A DNA stretch of 64,000 bases from Pedobacter mendelii (GCF_014635725.1 NZ_BMDJ01000003.1:372001-436000); one strand, 5' to 3'; positions 9,432 to 18,615 are shown, numbered from the stretch's first letter. The notes: a model not told the origin generated them from the sequence alone. Numbers and translations: made by a program.

Positions 9432-10082
9432 CTAGTATGCTGCTGTAAACTGTTCTTGATGATGTGCATCGTTTTCCAATTCATCAACAATTACAAGTGA
9501 TAAATCTTGTACTGATAAGATTGAGCGCCCTTCATTGTTAAAAACCGGAGAAGTTTTACCCAAACGGTATTTACCTGTTCGACCGGTTTTTATGCCAGGA
9601 TGCATTTCAATGGCAGGACTAAAAAACAACCAATCTAATTCCTTTTCTTGTTTTAAAGTACCGAAATAATCTCTTACTGCAGACGCACCAGGATAAATTT
9701 CTTTCGGAAACTGTGATCCATCTACAAGCTGATTTCCATCAATTTGTAATGTACCGGCTCCGCCTATAAAAATATAACGTTTAACGCCTGATAATTTTAC
9801 TGCCTTTTGAATTGCTTCTGCTCCCATTATTGTGTCGTCATATAAATTTGGATTAGCCCAACCTGCGTTAAATGCACTTACAACAGCATCAGCACCTTTC
9901 AAAGCAGCTACTAGCTTTTCAGTATCCAATACGTCAACAGCTAATTTAGTTACTTTTCCATCTGTGCTTTCGATTTTATCGGTATTACGGGCAATGGCGA
10001 TTACTTCGTTTCCACGACTTACCAATTCGTTTAGAAGTGCTTTGCCTACAAATCCCGAGGCACCTATTAATGCTACTTTCAT
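9432..10082 (-). CDS. NAD(P)-binding SDR-type oxidoreductase (NmrA/YwnB-like)
   Basis: 216 residues with an N-terminal Rossmann fingerprint, MKVALIGASGFVGKALLNEL (GxSGxxG), and an atypical short SDR body: VDVLDTEKLVAALKGADAVVSAFN near residues 50-72 and RYIFIGGAGTLQ near 100. Such proteins are usually NAD(P)H sensors or reductases, and no catalytic Tyr-X3-Lys is evident. The Rrf2 regulator gene lies 71 nt upstream on the same strand, an arrangement often seen for redox-responsive SDR genes, so regulation by it is likely. Substrate unknown. Confidence 0.8.
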   Translation of the reverse strand: MKVALIGASGFVGKALLNELVSRGNEVIAIARNTDKIESTDGKVTKLAVDVLDTEKLVAALKGADAVVSAFNAGWANPNLYDDTIMGAEAIQKAVKLSGVKRYIFIGGAGTLQIDGNQLVDGSQFPKEIYPGASAVRDYFGTLKQEKELDWLFFSPAIEMHPGIKTGRTGKYRLGKTSPVFNNEGRSILSVQDLSLVIVDELENDAHHQEQFTAAY

Positions 10083-10153
10083 ATTGTTTTAATTTAATTT
10101 TTATATAAGTTAATTCTAATATATTTAATTACAGTTTTATACAAAAAAATTTT

Positions 10154-10564
10154 TTATCTAAATTTTGATGCAAAATCTGCTAATGTTTGTTTTGATAAGT
10201 TCTCAATTAATGCATTTTCTGCATCGTTGTAAAGTATATTTAAATGTTCGTTAATTTGCTTTCCAATTGGGCAATTTGGATTTGGTTCATTTTTGTTCTG
10301 GCCTAAAATATTGCTGTTTCTAACAGCTTTATAAATTTCTCTTAAATTTATATCTTCGGCATTTTTAGCCAGAAAATAACCTCCACCCTTTCCTTCTTTG
10401 CTATCCACAAAACCATACTTCCGTAAATTAATAATTTCTTTGCGAACTAAAACCGGATTAATATTAATACTACCTGCCAAATATTCAGAACTTACTGATT
10501 TTCCTTTTGCATCATTAAGCAAGGTTAAAATGTGTAAGGATACTGGAAAACGACTATTATTCAT
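10154..10564 (-). CDS. Rrf2-family transcriptional regulator
   Basis: 136 residues with the Rrf2 winged helix: SVSSEYLAGSININPVLVRKEIINLRKYGFV (HTH, ~23-53) and the wing SKEGKGGGYFLAK. Only one Cys is present (Cys98), so it cannot bind a Fe-S cluster through the three-Cys set used by IscR and NsrR; it resembles the YwnA/YwgB-type members that sense other signals. It probably controls itself and the SDR gene just downstream. Confidence 0.88.
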   Translation of the reverse strand: MNNSRFPVSLHILTLLNDAKGKSVSSEYLAGSININPVLVRKEIINLRKYGFVDSKEGKGGGYFLAKNAEDINLREIYKAVRNSNILGQNKNEPNPNCPIGKQINEHLNILYNDAENALIENLSKQTLADFASKFR

Positions 10565-10930
10565 TCTGTAATTATTTTTATTACAGTAAAAATGTAGATA
10601 GATTTAATTAGAATTAAAATTTATTTGAAAAATTTATTGCTACCATGCTTCAATATACTGGCTTAAAAGATATTACCAGTGAAATGATGACAATGTTGGC
10701 CATTGTGCAATCTCTACTAAACGCAAAAAATTTCGTTTCTAAACCTGTATTAGCGAGCACAAACCTGATTTTTCTTCGGGTGAGTAAAGCGAATAGCAGG
10801 AACAAACAATAATAAAATCTCTTGAGTTTGCTTTCCCTAAAATCATAAAAACTTTGTTAAAAATGTTAGGCAATCCAATTTAATTTTCGAGATAAAATAA
10901 GCCTTAAAATTTCGTACTTTTGCACCCGAA
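10565..10930. other. 366-bp intergenic region before the ABC-F gene
   Basis: It holds the divergent promoter space for the Rrf2 gene and, at the right end, the ABC-F promoter. A 55-codon ATG ORF at 10645-10812 (+) is present, but it has no recognisable motif and no supporting promoter or terminator, so I do not call it a gene. Otherwise nothing seen. Confidence 0.5.
10915..10922 (+). promoter_or_regulatory. -7 promoter element of the ABC-F gene
   Basis: TACTTTTG matches TAnnTTTG. Its last base is 8 nt before the ATG at 10931, so the predicted start of transcription (about 7 nt past the element) leaves almost no leader. No clear TTTG is present at -33. Confidence 0.55.
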
Positions 10931-12838
10931 ATGATTTCAATAAATAATTTAACATTCCTAATTGGCTCAAGAGCCTTATACGATGAAGCGAATTGGCACA
11001 TTAAACCAGGTGATAGAGCCGGTTTAATTGGAGCTAATGGAACAGGAAAATCTACACTTTTAAAAATAATTGTTGGTGAGTATGCGCCTACTTCAGGTAC
11101 TGTTTCTATGTCGAAAGACTTGAAAATCGGTTATTTGAATCAGGATTTACTTTCCTACGATTCACATCATAGCATTTTGCATGTGGCTATGGAAGCTTTT
11201 GAGCGCCAAAACCAATTGCATGATGAAATTGAGGAGTTACTAAAAAAAATAGAGACTGATTATAGTGAAGAGGTTTTATATAAATTAAGCGATAAACAGC
11301 AAGAATTTGAGGCTTTAGACGGTTATAATATCGAATATAGAGCTAATGAAATTTTAGCTGGTTTGGGTTTCAGTACTGCAGACCAGTTACGCCCACTTAA
11401 CACGTTTTCCGGAGGTTGGAGGATGCGTGTAATGCTTGCAAAAATTCTTCTTCAAACACCTGATATTTTGTTACTGGATGAGCCGACCAACCACATGGAT
11501 TTACCATCAATTAAGTGGCTGGAAAACTATTTAATGGGCTTTGAAGGTGCTATTGTAATTGTATCGCACGATAGATATTTCTTAGATAAGATAGTAAACC
11601 GTACCGTTGAATCTCGTAAAGGAAAACTGAATGTTTATGCCGGAAACTACAGTTTTTATGTAGAAGAAAAGGCTTTACGTGGTGAAATTCAAAAAGGTGA
11701 ATTTAAAAATCAACAGGCAAAAATTAAGCAGGAAGAGCGATTAATTGAGCGTTTTAAAGCTAAAGCGAGTAAAGCAAAAATGGCTCAATCTAGAATGAAG
11801 GCTTTGGATAAAATGGAGCGTGTTGACGATGTTGATGATGATAACCCAACGGTTAATTTCGCCTTTAAGTTCTCTAAACCATCTGGCAGACATGTAGTTA
11901 GAATTGAGCATGCAACGAAACATTATCCAAATGTTCATATTTTGGAAGATGCCGAAGCTGTAATTGAAAAAGGTGATAAAATTGCCTTAATTGGTGCCAA
12001 TGGTAAAGGTAAATCTACCCTATTGAGAATGATTGCGGGTGCCGAAAAATTTGAGGGTTTCTGTGAAACTGGCCACAACGTTACCACAACTTTCTTTGCA
12101 CAGCACCAGCTAGAATCTTTGCACTTAAACAATGCTATTTTAGAGGAATTACAGGCTTTTGCACCTAAACATACCGATACAGAATTACGAGGGATTTTAG
12201 GCTGTTTCTTGTTTACAGGCGATGATGTTTTTAAGAAGATTAAAGTACTTTCAGGCGGTGAAAAATCGCGTGTGGCTTTAGCGAAATCTTTAACTACGGA
12301 TTCGAACTTTTTAATTCTGGATGAGCCTACCAATCACCTGGATATCCAATCGGTTAATATTTTAATTCAGGCTTTACAGCAATTCGAAGGTACATTTATA
12401 GCCGTATCTCACGATAGATATTTCTTAGATAATGTGGCCAATAAAATCTGGTTTATTGAGGGAGAAAAAATCAAACAATATCCTGGAACCTATGCAGAAT
12501 ATGAAGAATGGAATAGCAAACGTGTGATTCCGGCTTCTAAACCGATCCCTATTAAAGTGCCTGAAAAGGAAAAACCAGTAGAAAAATTGGTTACACCAAA
12601 CTCCGCTAATCAGTTAAAAAAACTGAATGAGGAATTAAAGAAAACAGAAACACTTATTTCGGAATTAGAGAAAAATGTTAAAAATATCGAAGCTGAATTA
12701 GCAGATGAAAATGTTTACGGCAAGGCAGATAAATTGGCCGAAGCTAACAAACGCTATTTAGCTGCTAAACAAGATTTAGATAGCAGTCAGACTAAATGGG
12801 AAACTTTAGCTGCTGAGATTATGGAGCTGGAGGGTTGA
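10931..12838 (+). CDS. ABC-F family ATPase (Uup/EttA-like)
   Basis: 635 residues, two ABC domains and no membrane segment. Domain 1 has Walker A GANGTGKST (34-42), a signature around FSGGWRMR (~160) and Walker B LLLDEPTNHMD (~177). Domain 2 has Walker A GANGKGKST (~353), LSGGEKSR and LILDEPTNHLD. The KFKN-type linker between domains is rich in Lys and Arg. Residues ~560-635 form a Uup-like C-terminal coiled coil. ABC-F proteins act on ribosomes or DNA structures rather than transport; a resistance role is not indicated. Two terminators follow. Confidence 0.92.
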   Translation: MISINNLTFLIGSRALYDEANWHIKPGDRAGLIGANGTGKSTLLKIIVGEYAPTSGTVSMSKDLKIGYLNQDLLSYDSHHSILHVAMEAFERQNQLHDEIEELLKKIETDYSEEVLYKLSDKQQEFEALDGYNIEYRANEILAGLGFSTADQLRPLNTFSGGWRMRVMLAKILLQTPDILLLDEPTNHMDLPSIKWLENYLMGFEGAIVIVSHDRYFLDKIVNRTVESRKGKLNVYAGNYSFYVEEKALRGEIQKGEFKNQQAKIKQEERLIERFKAKASKAKMAQSRMKALDKMERVDDVDDDNPTVNFAFKFSKPSGRHVVRIEHATKHYPNVHILEDAEAVIEKGDKIALIGANGKGKSTLLRMIAGAEKFEGFCETGHNVTTTFFAQHQLESLHLNNAILEELQAFAPKHTDTELRGILGCFLFTGDDVFKKIKVLSGGEKSRVALAKSLTTDSNFLILDEPTNHLDIQSVNILIQALQQFEGTFIAVSHDRYFLDNVANKIWFIEGEKIKQYPGTYAEYEEWNSKRVIPASKPIPIKVPEKEKPVEKLVTPNSANQLKKLNEELKKTETLISELEKNVKNIEAELADENVYGKADKLAEANKRYLAAKQDLDSSQTKWETLAAEIMELEG

Positions 12839-12850
12839 CCTAAAACCGCC

Positions 12851-12881
12851 ATTGCGCAGCCGATTTTATCGGTTGCGCAAT
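12851..12881 (+). terminator. Long stem-loop directly after the ABC-F gene
   Basis: A 14-bp stem (ATTGCGCAGCCGAT with ATCGGTTGCGCAAT, one G-T pair) closes on a 3-nt TTT loop; there is no strong T-run, so it may work together with the hairpin that follows. Confidence 0.6.
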
Positions 12882-12890
12882 CTTATTAGT

Positions 12891-12919
12891 AAAGCCGCAG
12901 ATTTTTCTTCGGCTTTTTT
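12891..12919 (+). terminator. Rho-independent terminator
   Basis: AAAGCCG (12891-12897) pairs with CGGCTTT (12910-12916) and runs into a T-run to about 12919. Confidence 0.75.
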
Positions 12920-12965
12920 ATGCCCTCACCCTATTAGCGGTTTTAGCTTAACTTCTTTTTTGCGT

Positions 12966-13072
12966 TCCCCCTCCTTAAAGAAAGAGATTTGAAATACAGC
13001 AGGTAAAACTCATTTCATTAAAACGGAGGGTTAAAAGAACAGTCTTTTATTTCCCTTTCTTCAAGGAGAGGG
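12966..13072. repeat. REP-like repeat with CCCTCC / GGAGAGGG ends
   Basis: The ends are inverted (CCCCCTCCTTAAAGAAAG and CTTTCTTCAAGGAGAGGG) around ~70 nt. The right half, including GGGTTAAAAG and CTTCAAGGAGAGGG, recurs at 43089-43177, so this is one family of degraded intergenic repeat. Confidence 0.6.
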
Positions 13073-13151
13073 ATAAGGAGGAACTTACAAATATTTCTGC
13101 CTTTCACTGGGTTAGGCTTTGCCAGTTTCCAATAAAACTTTACTTTTAACC

Positions 13152-14429
13152 ATGCAAAAACTAATCGTAATACTTTTATTTTTTATCTCAACCCTAACTT
13201 TAGCCCAAACAAATAATATTTTCACTAACGAAAACAAGATTTATATACCAAACATTAAAACAGTTCTTTGTTACAATAGCAATAAGGAACAAAGCTTACC
13301 TGTAATTTTGCTTAACTCATCAGAAACAATTGCATTTAGTTTCGATGATTTACTGGCAGGTACTAAAAATTACTGGTACACAGTGGAACATTGCACATCT
13401 GATTGGCAAACATCACGAATTTCAAGTTTAGATTATTTGGATGGCTTCGCTGATGATAGAATTATCGAATATCATTACTCATCGAACACTACCAGAAAAT
13501 ATACTCATTACGAACTTACCTTACCAAATACGCAGGTAAAACCTAAAATTGGAGGTAACTACCTGTTGAAAGTTTATGAGGATGGTGATAAAAATAAACC
13601 TGTAATATCTCAGCGATTTTACATTTTAGACAGTCAGGTAGCCATTGCCGGCGAAGTAACCAACTCTTTGCAGGTGGCAGATAGAGATTCTAAGCAAAAA
13701 ATAAACTTTACCATTAACCATTCCATCGCTATTCCTAATCCTTATCAGGATTTAAAGGCTATTGTAATGCAGAATTTTAATTCAAATACAGCTCAAATTA
13801 ACACTCGACCATCCTTTGTTCGTCCAAATCAATTGGTTTATAATGATTTAAATACAAATGACTTTTGGGCAGATAATGAATTTAGAAAATTTGATACAAG
13901 AAGCCTCCGTTTTAAAGGTGATAATGTTAGGGATATTTTTAGAGATAATGAATCGGTAAATGTGATGTTATTTCAGGATATTACCAGAAATACAGGAACT
14001 TTTGCCAACCAATTAGACGAGAACGGAAGCTTTTTTATACGCAATACAGACGGCCGTGACGACCGCACAGAAGCCGAATATATGGGTGTTTTATTTACCC
14101 TGAATGCATCTGCTCCATCTAAAGATGGTGATGCTTATGTTGTTGGCCGATTTAACAACTATACATTAAATAAAGAAAATAAATTGCTGTATGATGTAAA
14201 TAAAAAACAATTTTATGGTAATATTTTAATGAAACAGGGTTTATACGATTACGAATATATCTGGTTAGAAAAAAGCTCAAAAACTATAGAAACTAAACCT
14301 TTTGAAGGCGCCTTTTTTCAAACAGAAAATACTTATCAAATTTTTGTTTACTACCGCCGCCCTGGCGCTAGATGGGAAACATTAGTTGGTTATACAAACC
14401 TAAGCAATAGAATTACCGATAAAAAGTAA
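13152..14429 (+). CDS. DUF5103 protein, type IX secretion system plug protein family
   Basis: The real start is taken as the ATG at 13152, which begins a good signal peptide (MQKLIVILLFFISTLTLAQ); the frame is open upstream to a TTG at 13119 with no signal sense. The mature ~405 residues match the DUF5103 layout: NENKIYIPNIKTV at the N-terminus, WYTVEHCTSDWQTS near 80, and GRFNNYTLNKENKLLYD and GLYDYEYIW near the C-terminus. The family includes the Plug subunit that closes the SprA translocon of the type IX system at the outer membrane. The other T9SS genes are not in this window. Confidence 0.82.
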   Translation: MQKLIVILLFFISTLTLAQTNNIFTNENKIYIPNIKTVLCYNSNKEQSLPVILLNSSETIAFSFDDLLAGTKNYWYTVEHCTSDWQTSRISSLDYLDGFADDRIIEYHYSSNTTRKYTHYELTLPNTQVKPKIGGNYLLKVYEDGDKNKPVISQRFYILDSQVAIAGEVTNSLQVADRDSKQKINFTINHSIAIPNPYQDLKAIVMQNFNSNTAQINTRPSFVRPNQLVYNDLNTNDFWADNEFRKFDTRSLRFKGDNVRDIFRDNESVNVMLFQDITRNTGTFANQLDENGSFFIRNTDGRDDRTEAEYMGVLFTLNASAPSKDGDAYVVGRFNNYTLNKENKLLYDVNKKQFYGNILMKQGLYDYEYIWLEKSSKTIETKPFEGAFFQTENTYQIFVYYRRPGARWETLVGYTNLSNRITDKK

Positions 14430-14456
14430 ACATTGACGCAAAAAATAATAAAAAAA

Positions 14457-14480
14457 ATGGCCTGCAAACAGACCATCTTT
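14457..14480. terminator. Bidirectional terminator between convergent genes
   Basis: ATGGCCTG (14457-14464) and CAGACCAT (14469-14476) form an 8-bp stem with one mismatch and a CAAA loop. An A-run lies on the left and a T-run on the right, so it can end the DUF5103 gene on + and the amylase gene on -. Confidence 0.7.
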
Positions 14481-14497
14481 TGTACTATTTATTTGCC

Positions 14498-15988
14498 TTA
14501 TTCAGTTTTTAAAATCCAAACAGAAACACTACCTGCATTACAATGAAATTCTGCCAAACCATTTTGATCTATTACAACTTCTTTTTCGCGGTGACCTAAA
14601 GCATCAATAAAAGTTTTACCTGCAAACTTCTTTCCTATCTCCATCTCTTTAAAACCTTCCTCGCCTGTACTCAGTAATACAGCCAAACCACTATTTTCAT
14701 GTTCATCATCACCTTCGCGTGTCCAACCAACACAATTTCCATGGTCAAAATACTCACGTTGCAAACCATAAGCTAAACTTGCCCTTAGTTTACTCATTGT
14801 TTCAACTTCTGGTATTGAAGCTAAATCTATGTGTACATCATTACCTTCATTGTCTTTGTCATCGTAAATTCCACCATATATATCAGGAAAAAACAAACAC
14901 GGTATACCTTGTTCCCGTAAGAGAATCATTGCATAAGCCAACGGCCTGAACCAAAACTCCACATATGATTCCAAAGCTTGTAAAGGTTGAGAGTCATGAT
15001 TATCAACAAAGGTTACGGCAAGTTCAGGTTTGATTTGAACCAGTGTCTTATCAAAAATAGTTCTCATGTCGAACTGATTTTCTTCCTGACTGGCCAAATA
15101 AAAATTATGATGGAGTAATGAATCAAAAATTTGAGTTCGTCCGCCAGTAATATCAATATATTCTAACTGCCCTTCTATATCTACAACATTCCAATCTTCG
15201 GCAACTACAAAAAACTCGCGATTATATTTTTGATTTAAATGATCTAGCCATTCAATAATAAAATCAGGATTGATATGCTTAACAGCATCTAGCCTAAAAC
15301 CATCAACTTTAGTGGTTTCAACAATCCATTCTCCCCAATATTTTAATTCATTTATTACCGCCTGATTACGATAATCTATATCGTTAAACATTAAATAATC
15401 ATAATTGCCAAGTTCGGTTGATGGAACTTTTTCAAAACCTTCTCCCAAATAATTTTGAATTGAATAAATAGCTGTTTCTTTTAAATCCTCTGCCCAATCA
15501 ACTCCACTGAAACACGTATGATCCCAAATAAATTCCGAATATTTGCCTTGTCTGCCGGGAAATGTAAATTTAGTCCATGCTTCAATTTCAAAAACATCAC
15601 TGGTAAACTCGTTTCTATTATCAGAATTTACAGTTCTAACTTTTACTTTTTCAAGCTCATCTCCACCTGCTTTATGATTAAAAACAATATCTGCAACTGC
15701 TGCAATTCCATTTTCATGTAAAGCCTCAATCGCCTTAATATATTCATCTTTGGTGCCATATTTAGTATGAACTGCTCCCTTCTGGTCAAACTCGCCTAAA
15801 TCAAATAAGTCATAAACCGCATAACCTACATCGTAGGCAGCATTATTAGATTTATAAGCTGGTGGCAACCAAACCGAGGTAATTCCTAATTTTTTCAAAT
15901 GTGCGGCCTCTTTAGCAACTTTATTCCATAAATTTTGTTCTTCGTTATAGTACCAATGAAAATATTGGATAATAGTTTGATTCTGCAT
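14498..15988 (-). CDS. amyA: Cytoplasmic alpha-amylase, GH13
   Basis: About 496 residues from the ATG at 15986-15988 (MQNQTIIQYFHWYYN), close to E. coli AmyA (about 495) in length and in its N-terminal QYFHWYY. The frame is open 32 codons further upstream, but that extension has no family counterpart. The GH13 regions are all present: DIVFNHKAGGDE (I), GFRLDAVKH with the nucleophile Asp (II), VVAEDWN with the acid/base Glu (III) and FVDNHDSQP (IV). There is no signal peptide, so it acts inside the cell on imported maltodextrins or glycogen. It is monocistronic. Confidence 0.92.
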   Translation of the reverse strand: MQNQTIIQYFHWYYNEEQNLWNKVAKEAAHLKKLGITSVWLPPAYKSNNAAYDVGYAVYDLFDLGEFDQKGAVHTKYGTKDEYIKAIEALHENGIAAVADIVFNHKAGGDELEKVKVRTVNSDNRNEFTSDVFEIEAWTKFTFPGRQGKYSEFIWDHTCFSGVDWAEDLKETAIYSIQNYLGEGFEKVPSTELGNYDYLMFNDIDYRNQAVINELKYWGEWIVETTKVDGFRLDAVKHINPDFIIEWLDHLNQKYNREFFVVAEDWNVVDIEGQLEYIDITGGRTQIFDSLLHHNFYLASQEENQFDMRTIFDKTLVQIKPELAVTFVDNHDSQPLQALESYVEFWFRPLAYAMILLREQGIPCLFFPDIYGGIYDDKDNEGNDVHIDLASIPEVETMSKLRASLAYGLQREYFDHGNCVGWTREGDDEHENSGLAVLLSTGEEGFKEMEIGKKFAGKTFIDALGHREKEVVIDQNGLAEFHCNAGSVSVWILKTE

Positions 15989-16182
15989 TATTTTGATTTT
16001 TGCTAAGATAACATGATATTTAATTAATTGTTTTCTGATAATGTAAGCCAAAAGTAAATAGCAAATTCGTCGCTTTTGCATCAAGCTTTATCAAAACAAT
16101 TTTTCTATTCATAAATTTTTAAGCAAAAGTAAAATTTATACTAAAACACGTACTTTTATTAATTTCAAATTCTCAAAAATAT

Positions 16183-16213
16183 GTTGTTTTAATACTGCTT
16201 TTACGTACTTTTG
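16183..16213 (+). promoter_or_regulatory. Primary-sigma promoter of the thioesterase gene
   Basis: TTG at 16184-16186, a 19-nt spacer, then TACTTTTG at 16206-16213. This fits the Bacteroidota -33/-7 consensus. Transcription would start near 16220, 3 nt before the ATG at 16223, which makes the message nearly leaderless. Confidence 0.75.
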
Positions 16214-16222
16214 CGCTCGATT

Positions 16223-16744
16223 ATGAGTTTGAAAAAGAAATTTGTCAGAGAAAGTTTTACAATAATGAATGAATTGGTGTTACCAAATGACACCAACACG
16301 CTGAATAATTTAATGGGTGGTAGATTGCTTCATTGGATGGATATTGCGGCTGCAATTTCGGCTCAAAAACATTGTAATCGCATTGTAGTTACGGCTTCTG
16401 TAGATAATGTTTCTTTTAAACACCCGATAAAGCTTGGTGATGTTATTACTATTGAGGCAAAAGTTACGCGGGCTTTTAATACATCTGTTGAAGTTCGTCT
16501 TGATGTGTGGGCAGAAAACATTCCAAGTGGTGCCCGCCAAAAAAGCAACGAAGCTTATTATACTTTTGTTGCTGTAGACCAAAGCGCTAGAACAATTCCT
16601 GTACCCGAAGCTATACCCGAAAGCACAGAAGAAATAGAACTATTTGCAGGTGCTTTACGTCGTAGGCAATTGCGTTTAGTTTTAGGCGGTAAAATGCATC
16701 CAGATGATGCAAATGAACTTAAAGCTTTATTTTTTAAAGCTTAA
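16223..16744 (+). CDS. Acyl-CoA thioesterase, hotdog fold (YciA/BACH-like)
   Basis: 173 residues from the ATG at 16223, the start that fits the promoter; the open frame begins 4 codons earlier inside the -7 element. One hotdog domain is visible: NTLNNLMGGRLLHWMDIAAAISAQKH carries the helix with the catalytic Asp, then VTASVDNVSFKHPIKLGDVI and ARQKSNEAYYTFVAVD. It hydrolyses acyl-CoA esters to free acid and CoA. Its stop is directly adjacent to the stop of the convergent EVE gene. Confidence 0.88.
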   Translation: MSLKKKFVRESFTIMNELVLPNDTNTLNNLMGGRLLHWMDIAAAISAQKHCNRIVVTASVDNVSFKHPIKLGDVITIEAKVTRAFNTSVEVRLDVWAENIPSGARQKSNEAYYTFVAVDQSARTIPVPEAIPESTEEIELFAGALRRRQLRLVLGGKMHPDDANELKALFFKA

Positions 16745-17158
16745 CTAGCTTCCCATTTGCAAAATTTTATCAAATTCAGCAGCCTTTAGTGGCATTACCG
16801 ATAAACGTCCCTGGCGAACTAAAGAGATATCTTTAAGGCTTTCTTCTGCCTTAATTTGCTCTAAAGTAACAGGATTTTTTAAGGATTCAAAAGGCACTAA
16901 ATCGACAACAACCCAGTTGGTATCATCCGTAGTTGGATCTTGATAAAATTCTTTAACAACCTTAGCAATACCAACAACATTTTTACCTTCGTTACTGTGA
17001 TAGAAAAGTACTAAATCCCCTTCTCTCATTTCTTTAAGATTGTTTCTAGCCTGGTAATTACGAACGCCATCCCAAAATGTGCGCCCATCTTCATTAAATT
17101 TTTCCCAGCTATATTTAAAAGGTTCTGACTTAACTAGCCAATATTTTGTTTTCATCAC
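16745..17158 (-). CDS. EVE-domain protein
   Basis: 137 residues, essentially one EVE domain: KYWLVKSEPFKYSWEKF at the N-terminus, WDGVRNYQARNNL near 29-41, and GDLVLFYHSNEGKNVVGIAKVVKEFYQDPT. The fold is PUA-like, with an aromatic pocket thought to read modified bases in DNA or RNA. The human relative is THYN1. No nuclease or McrB partner is beside it, so a defence role is not indicated here. Start ATG 17158, or the second Met at 17155. Confidence 0.88.
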   Translation of the reverse strand: MMKTKYWLVKSEPFKYSWEKFNEDGRTFWDGVRNYQARNNLKEMREGDLVLFYHSNEGKNVVGIAKVVKEFYQDPTTDDTNWVVVDLVPFESLKNPVTLEQIKAEESLKDISLVRQGRLSVMPLKAAEFDKILQMGS

Positions 17159-17397
17159 AAATTAAACATTAAATACTTAAAATTTGATATAAACTTGCCA
17201 ATATAGAAATTGTTGACAAATTAAAAATTGTCTCATTAATCTACCAAACGAATTTTCATCAACAAAAATATTAAATGAAATGACATATCAACTTATAATT
17301 ATAAATTATATGGGTATGGCACTTAGCTGAGTAATATCTTTTAGTGTAAATAACAAAAAATAAATTAAATGCTAATGTGAAGCAAAATCTTCATTCA

Positions 17398-18300
17398 TTA
17401 ATTCCCACTTAAAATTACAGGGGTTTTTCCATTACCCATTATGATGATTTTAGTGTTTGGAGATAAAGCGATGTCTTTTTGTGCAAGGATAGATTCATAT
17501 TGAAGTTGCTTGTCACTTAAGCCCGTTGAAAGAATCCGCTGATAATCGGCGATACCCTGGGCTTCGATGCGTTTGCGTTCAGCCAGTTGTTTTTCCTTTT
17601 GCAGAACGAACTGCATTTTTTGAGCATCTTGCTCTGCATTTATTTTAGATTCAATTGCTTTACGAACTGATTCGGGAAGAGTAACATTCCTAACCAAAAG
17701 CTGCTCTAGCTTAAGTCCACGTTTGGAGAAACTTAGGTCAATTGCAGAAAATATCTTGTTTTGAAATTCCTGTCTTTTTGTTGAATATAATGCAACCGCT
17801 TCGTAAGAAACTGCATTATCGCGAATAGCTGTGCGAGCTATGGGACGAACAATCTTATCCAGATAATCATCACCTATCTCTTTCAATATTCTCGGAGCAT
17901 CTTTCGGTGTAACACTAAATAAGACTGATAAATCAATTGTTACTTCCAACCCATCAGATGTTAGTATACGTATGGCATCATCACCAGCTTTATTGCCTTC
18001 ATCATGAACAGCAGACATCGTGTAATTTTGGGTCTTAACATCAAAGGTTGTTACCTCAACCAATGGATTAATCACATTTAACCCACTAAAAAGCACATCA
18101 TTGTCAACTTTACCGTAAAGTGTTTTTACCCCAACTTGACCTGCTGGTATAACCTTAAACATAGAAAGAGATGCACCCAGAATGATAATTACAATTCCGG
18201 CAATACGGATAAGCTTACTATATCGGATTAGCGGTGTATCAGTTTTAGCAGAGATAACACTGAGAATAACTATAAGAAAACCTAGAATAATGAGAAACAT
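17398..18300 (-). CDS. SPFH/prohibitin-family membrane protein
   Basis: 301 residues from the ATG at 18300; the longer frame to 18375 is ruled out because it spans the predicted -24/-12 promoter. An N-terminal hydrophobic anchor (MFLIILGFLIVILSVIS) and a second segment (IIILGASLSMFKVI) precede the band-7 domain (GQVGVKTLYGKVDN, GLNVINPL, LTSDGLEVTIDLSVLFSV). A coiled-coil tail rich in Lys, Glu and Gln follows. Such proteins form rings in membranes and protect or organise membrane complexes. The 36-bp element upstream, shared with kdp, suggests use under potassium or osmotic stress. Confidence 0.87.
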   Translation of the reverse strand: MFLIILGFLIVILSVISAKTDTPLIRYSKLIRIAGIVIIILGASLSMFKVIPAGQVGVKTLYGKVDNDVLFSGLNVINPLVEVTTFDVKTQNYTMSAVHDEGNKAGDDAIRILTSDGLEVTIDLSVLFSVTPKDAPRILKEIGDDYLDKIVRPIARTAIRDNAVSYEAVALYSTKRQEFQNKIFSAIDLSFSKRGLKLEQLLVRNVTLPESVRKAIESKINAEQDAQKMQFVLQKEKQLAERKRIEAQGIADYQRILSTGLSDKQLQYESILAQKDIALSPNTKIIIMGNGKTPVILSGN

Positions 18301-18332
18301 GATATTTGTTTTTAGTTTACAAATATTATAAA

Positions 18333-18346
18333 GCAAAGCGAATGCC
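18333..18346 (-). promoter_or_regulatory. Predicted sigma-54 (-24/-12) promoter of the SPFH gene
   Basis: On the minus strand the sequence reads GGCATTCGCTTTGC, a perfect GG-N10-GC, preceded by TAG and followed by T. The predicted start is near 18321, giving a ~20-nt leader to the ATG at 18300. It lies 85 bp from the upstream 36-bp element. Confidence 0.75.
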
Positions 18347-18430
18347 CTAAACTTAAGATAGCATGCAAAGTGCATCTACTTAACGAATGGATAGCTTTTA
18401 ATTTTATACTCAAAAATATAGTTTTCAAAA

Positions 18431-18466
18431 GCCTTTCAAAATGGCATGGTATTTTTCATTTTGAAA
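18431..18466 (-). promoter_or_regulatory. Upstream activator element, copy A
   Basis: Two palindromes on the + strand: TTTC-AAAAT-GGCA, then TTTC-ATTTT-GAAA, with centres 20 bp apart. It aligns without gaps to copies B, C and D. Predicted binding site of the NtrC-type activator encoded at 29883-31214. Confidence 0.7.
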
Positions 18467-18615
18467 AAACAACAGATAATGTTTACGGTTTATTCAATAA
18501 AGAATATAACTGATTAGTACAGGAGTATGCGTTCACTAGCTATAGATTTACACACACGAAAGTAAGAGACCAAAAACCATATAAAAAGAAAGCTATGGCT
18601 TTATAAGTTTAGCAA

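Larger units (their letters stand above)
18301..18615. other. 315-bp regulatory region upstream of the SPFH gene
   Basis: It holds one copy of the shared 36-bp element (18431-18466) and one -24/-12 promoter (18333-18346), both for the SPFH gene on -. Nothing else recognised. Confidence 0.7.

Noticed and set aside
10645..10812. 55-codon ORF before the ABC-F gene
   Set aside because: No motif, promoter or neighbour support; short enough to be chance in AT-rich DNA.
11935..12333. 132-codon ORF on the minus strand
   Set aside because: Antisense to the second ABC domain of the ABC-F gene; low-complexity shadow frame.
13119..13151. Upstream TTG start and TACTTTTA as promoter for the DUF5103 gene
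   Set aside because: The signal peptide begins at ATG 13152, and the -7-like sequence ends only 3 nt before it, which leaves no room for a start site.
16745..17158. EVE protein as part of a defence island
   Set aside because: All neighbours are metabolic genes and no restriction or McrBC partner is near.
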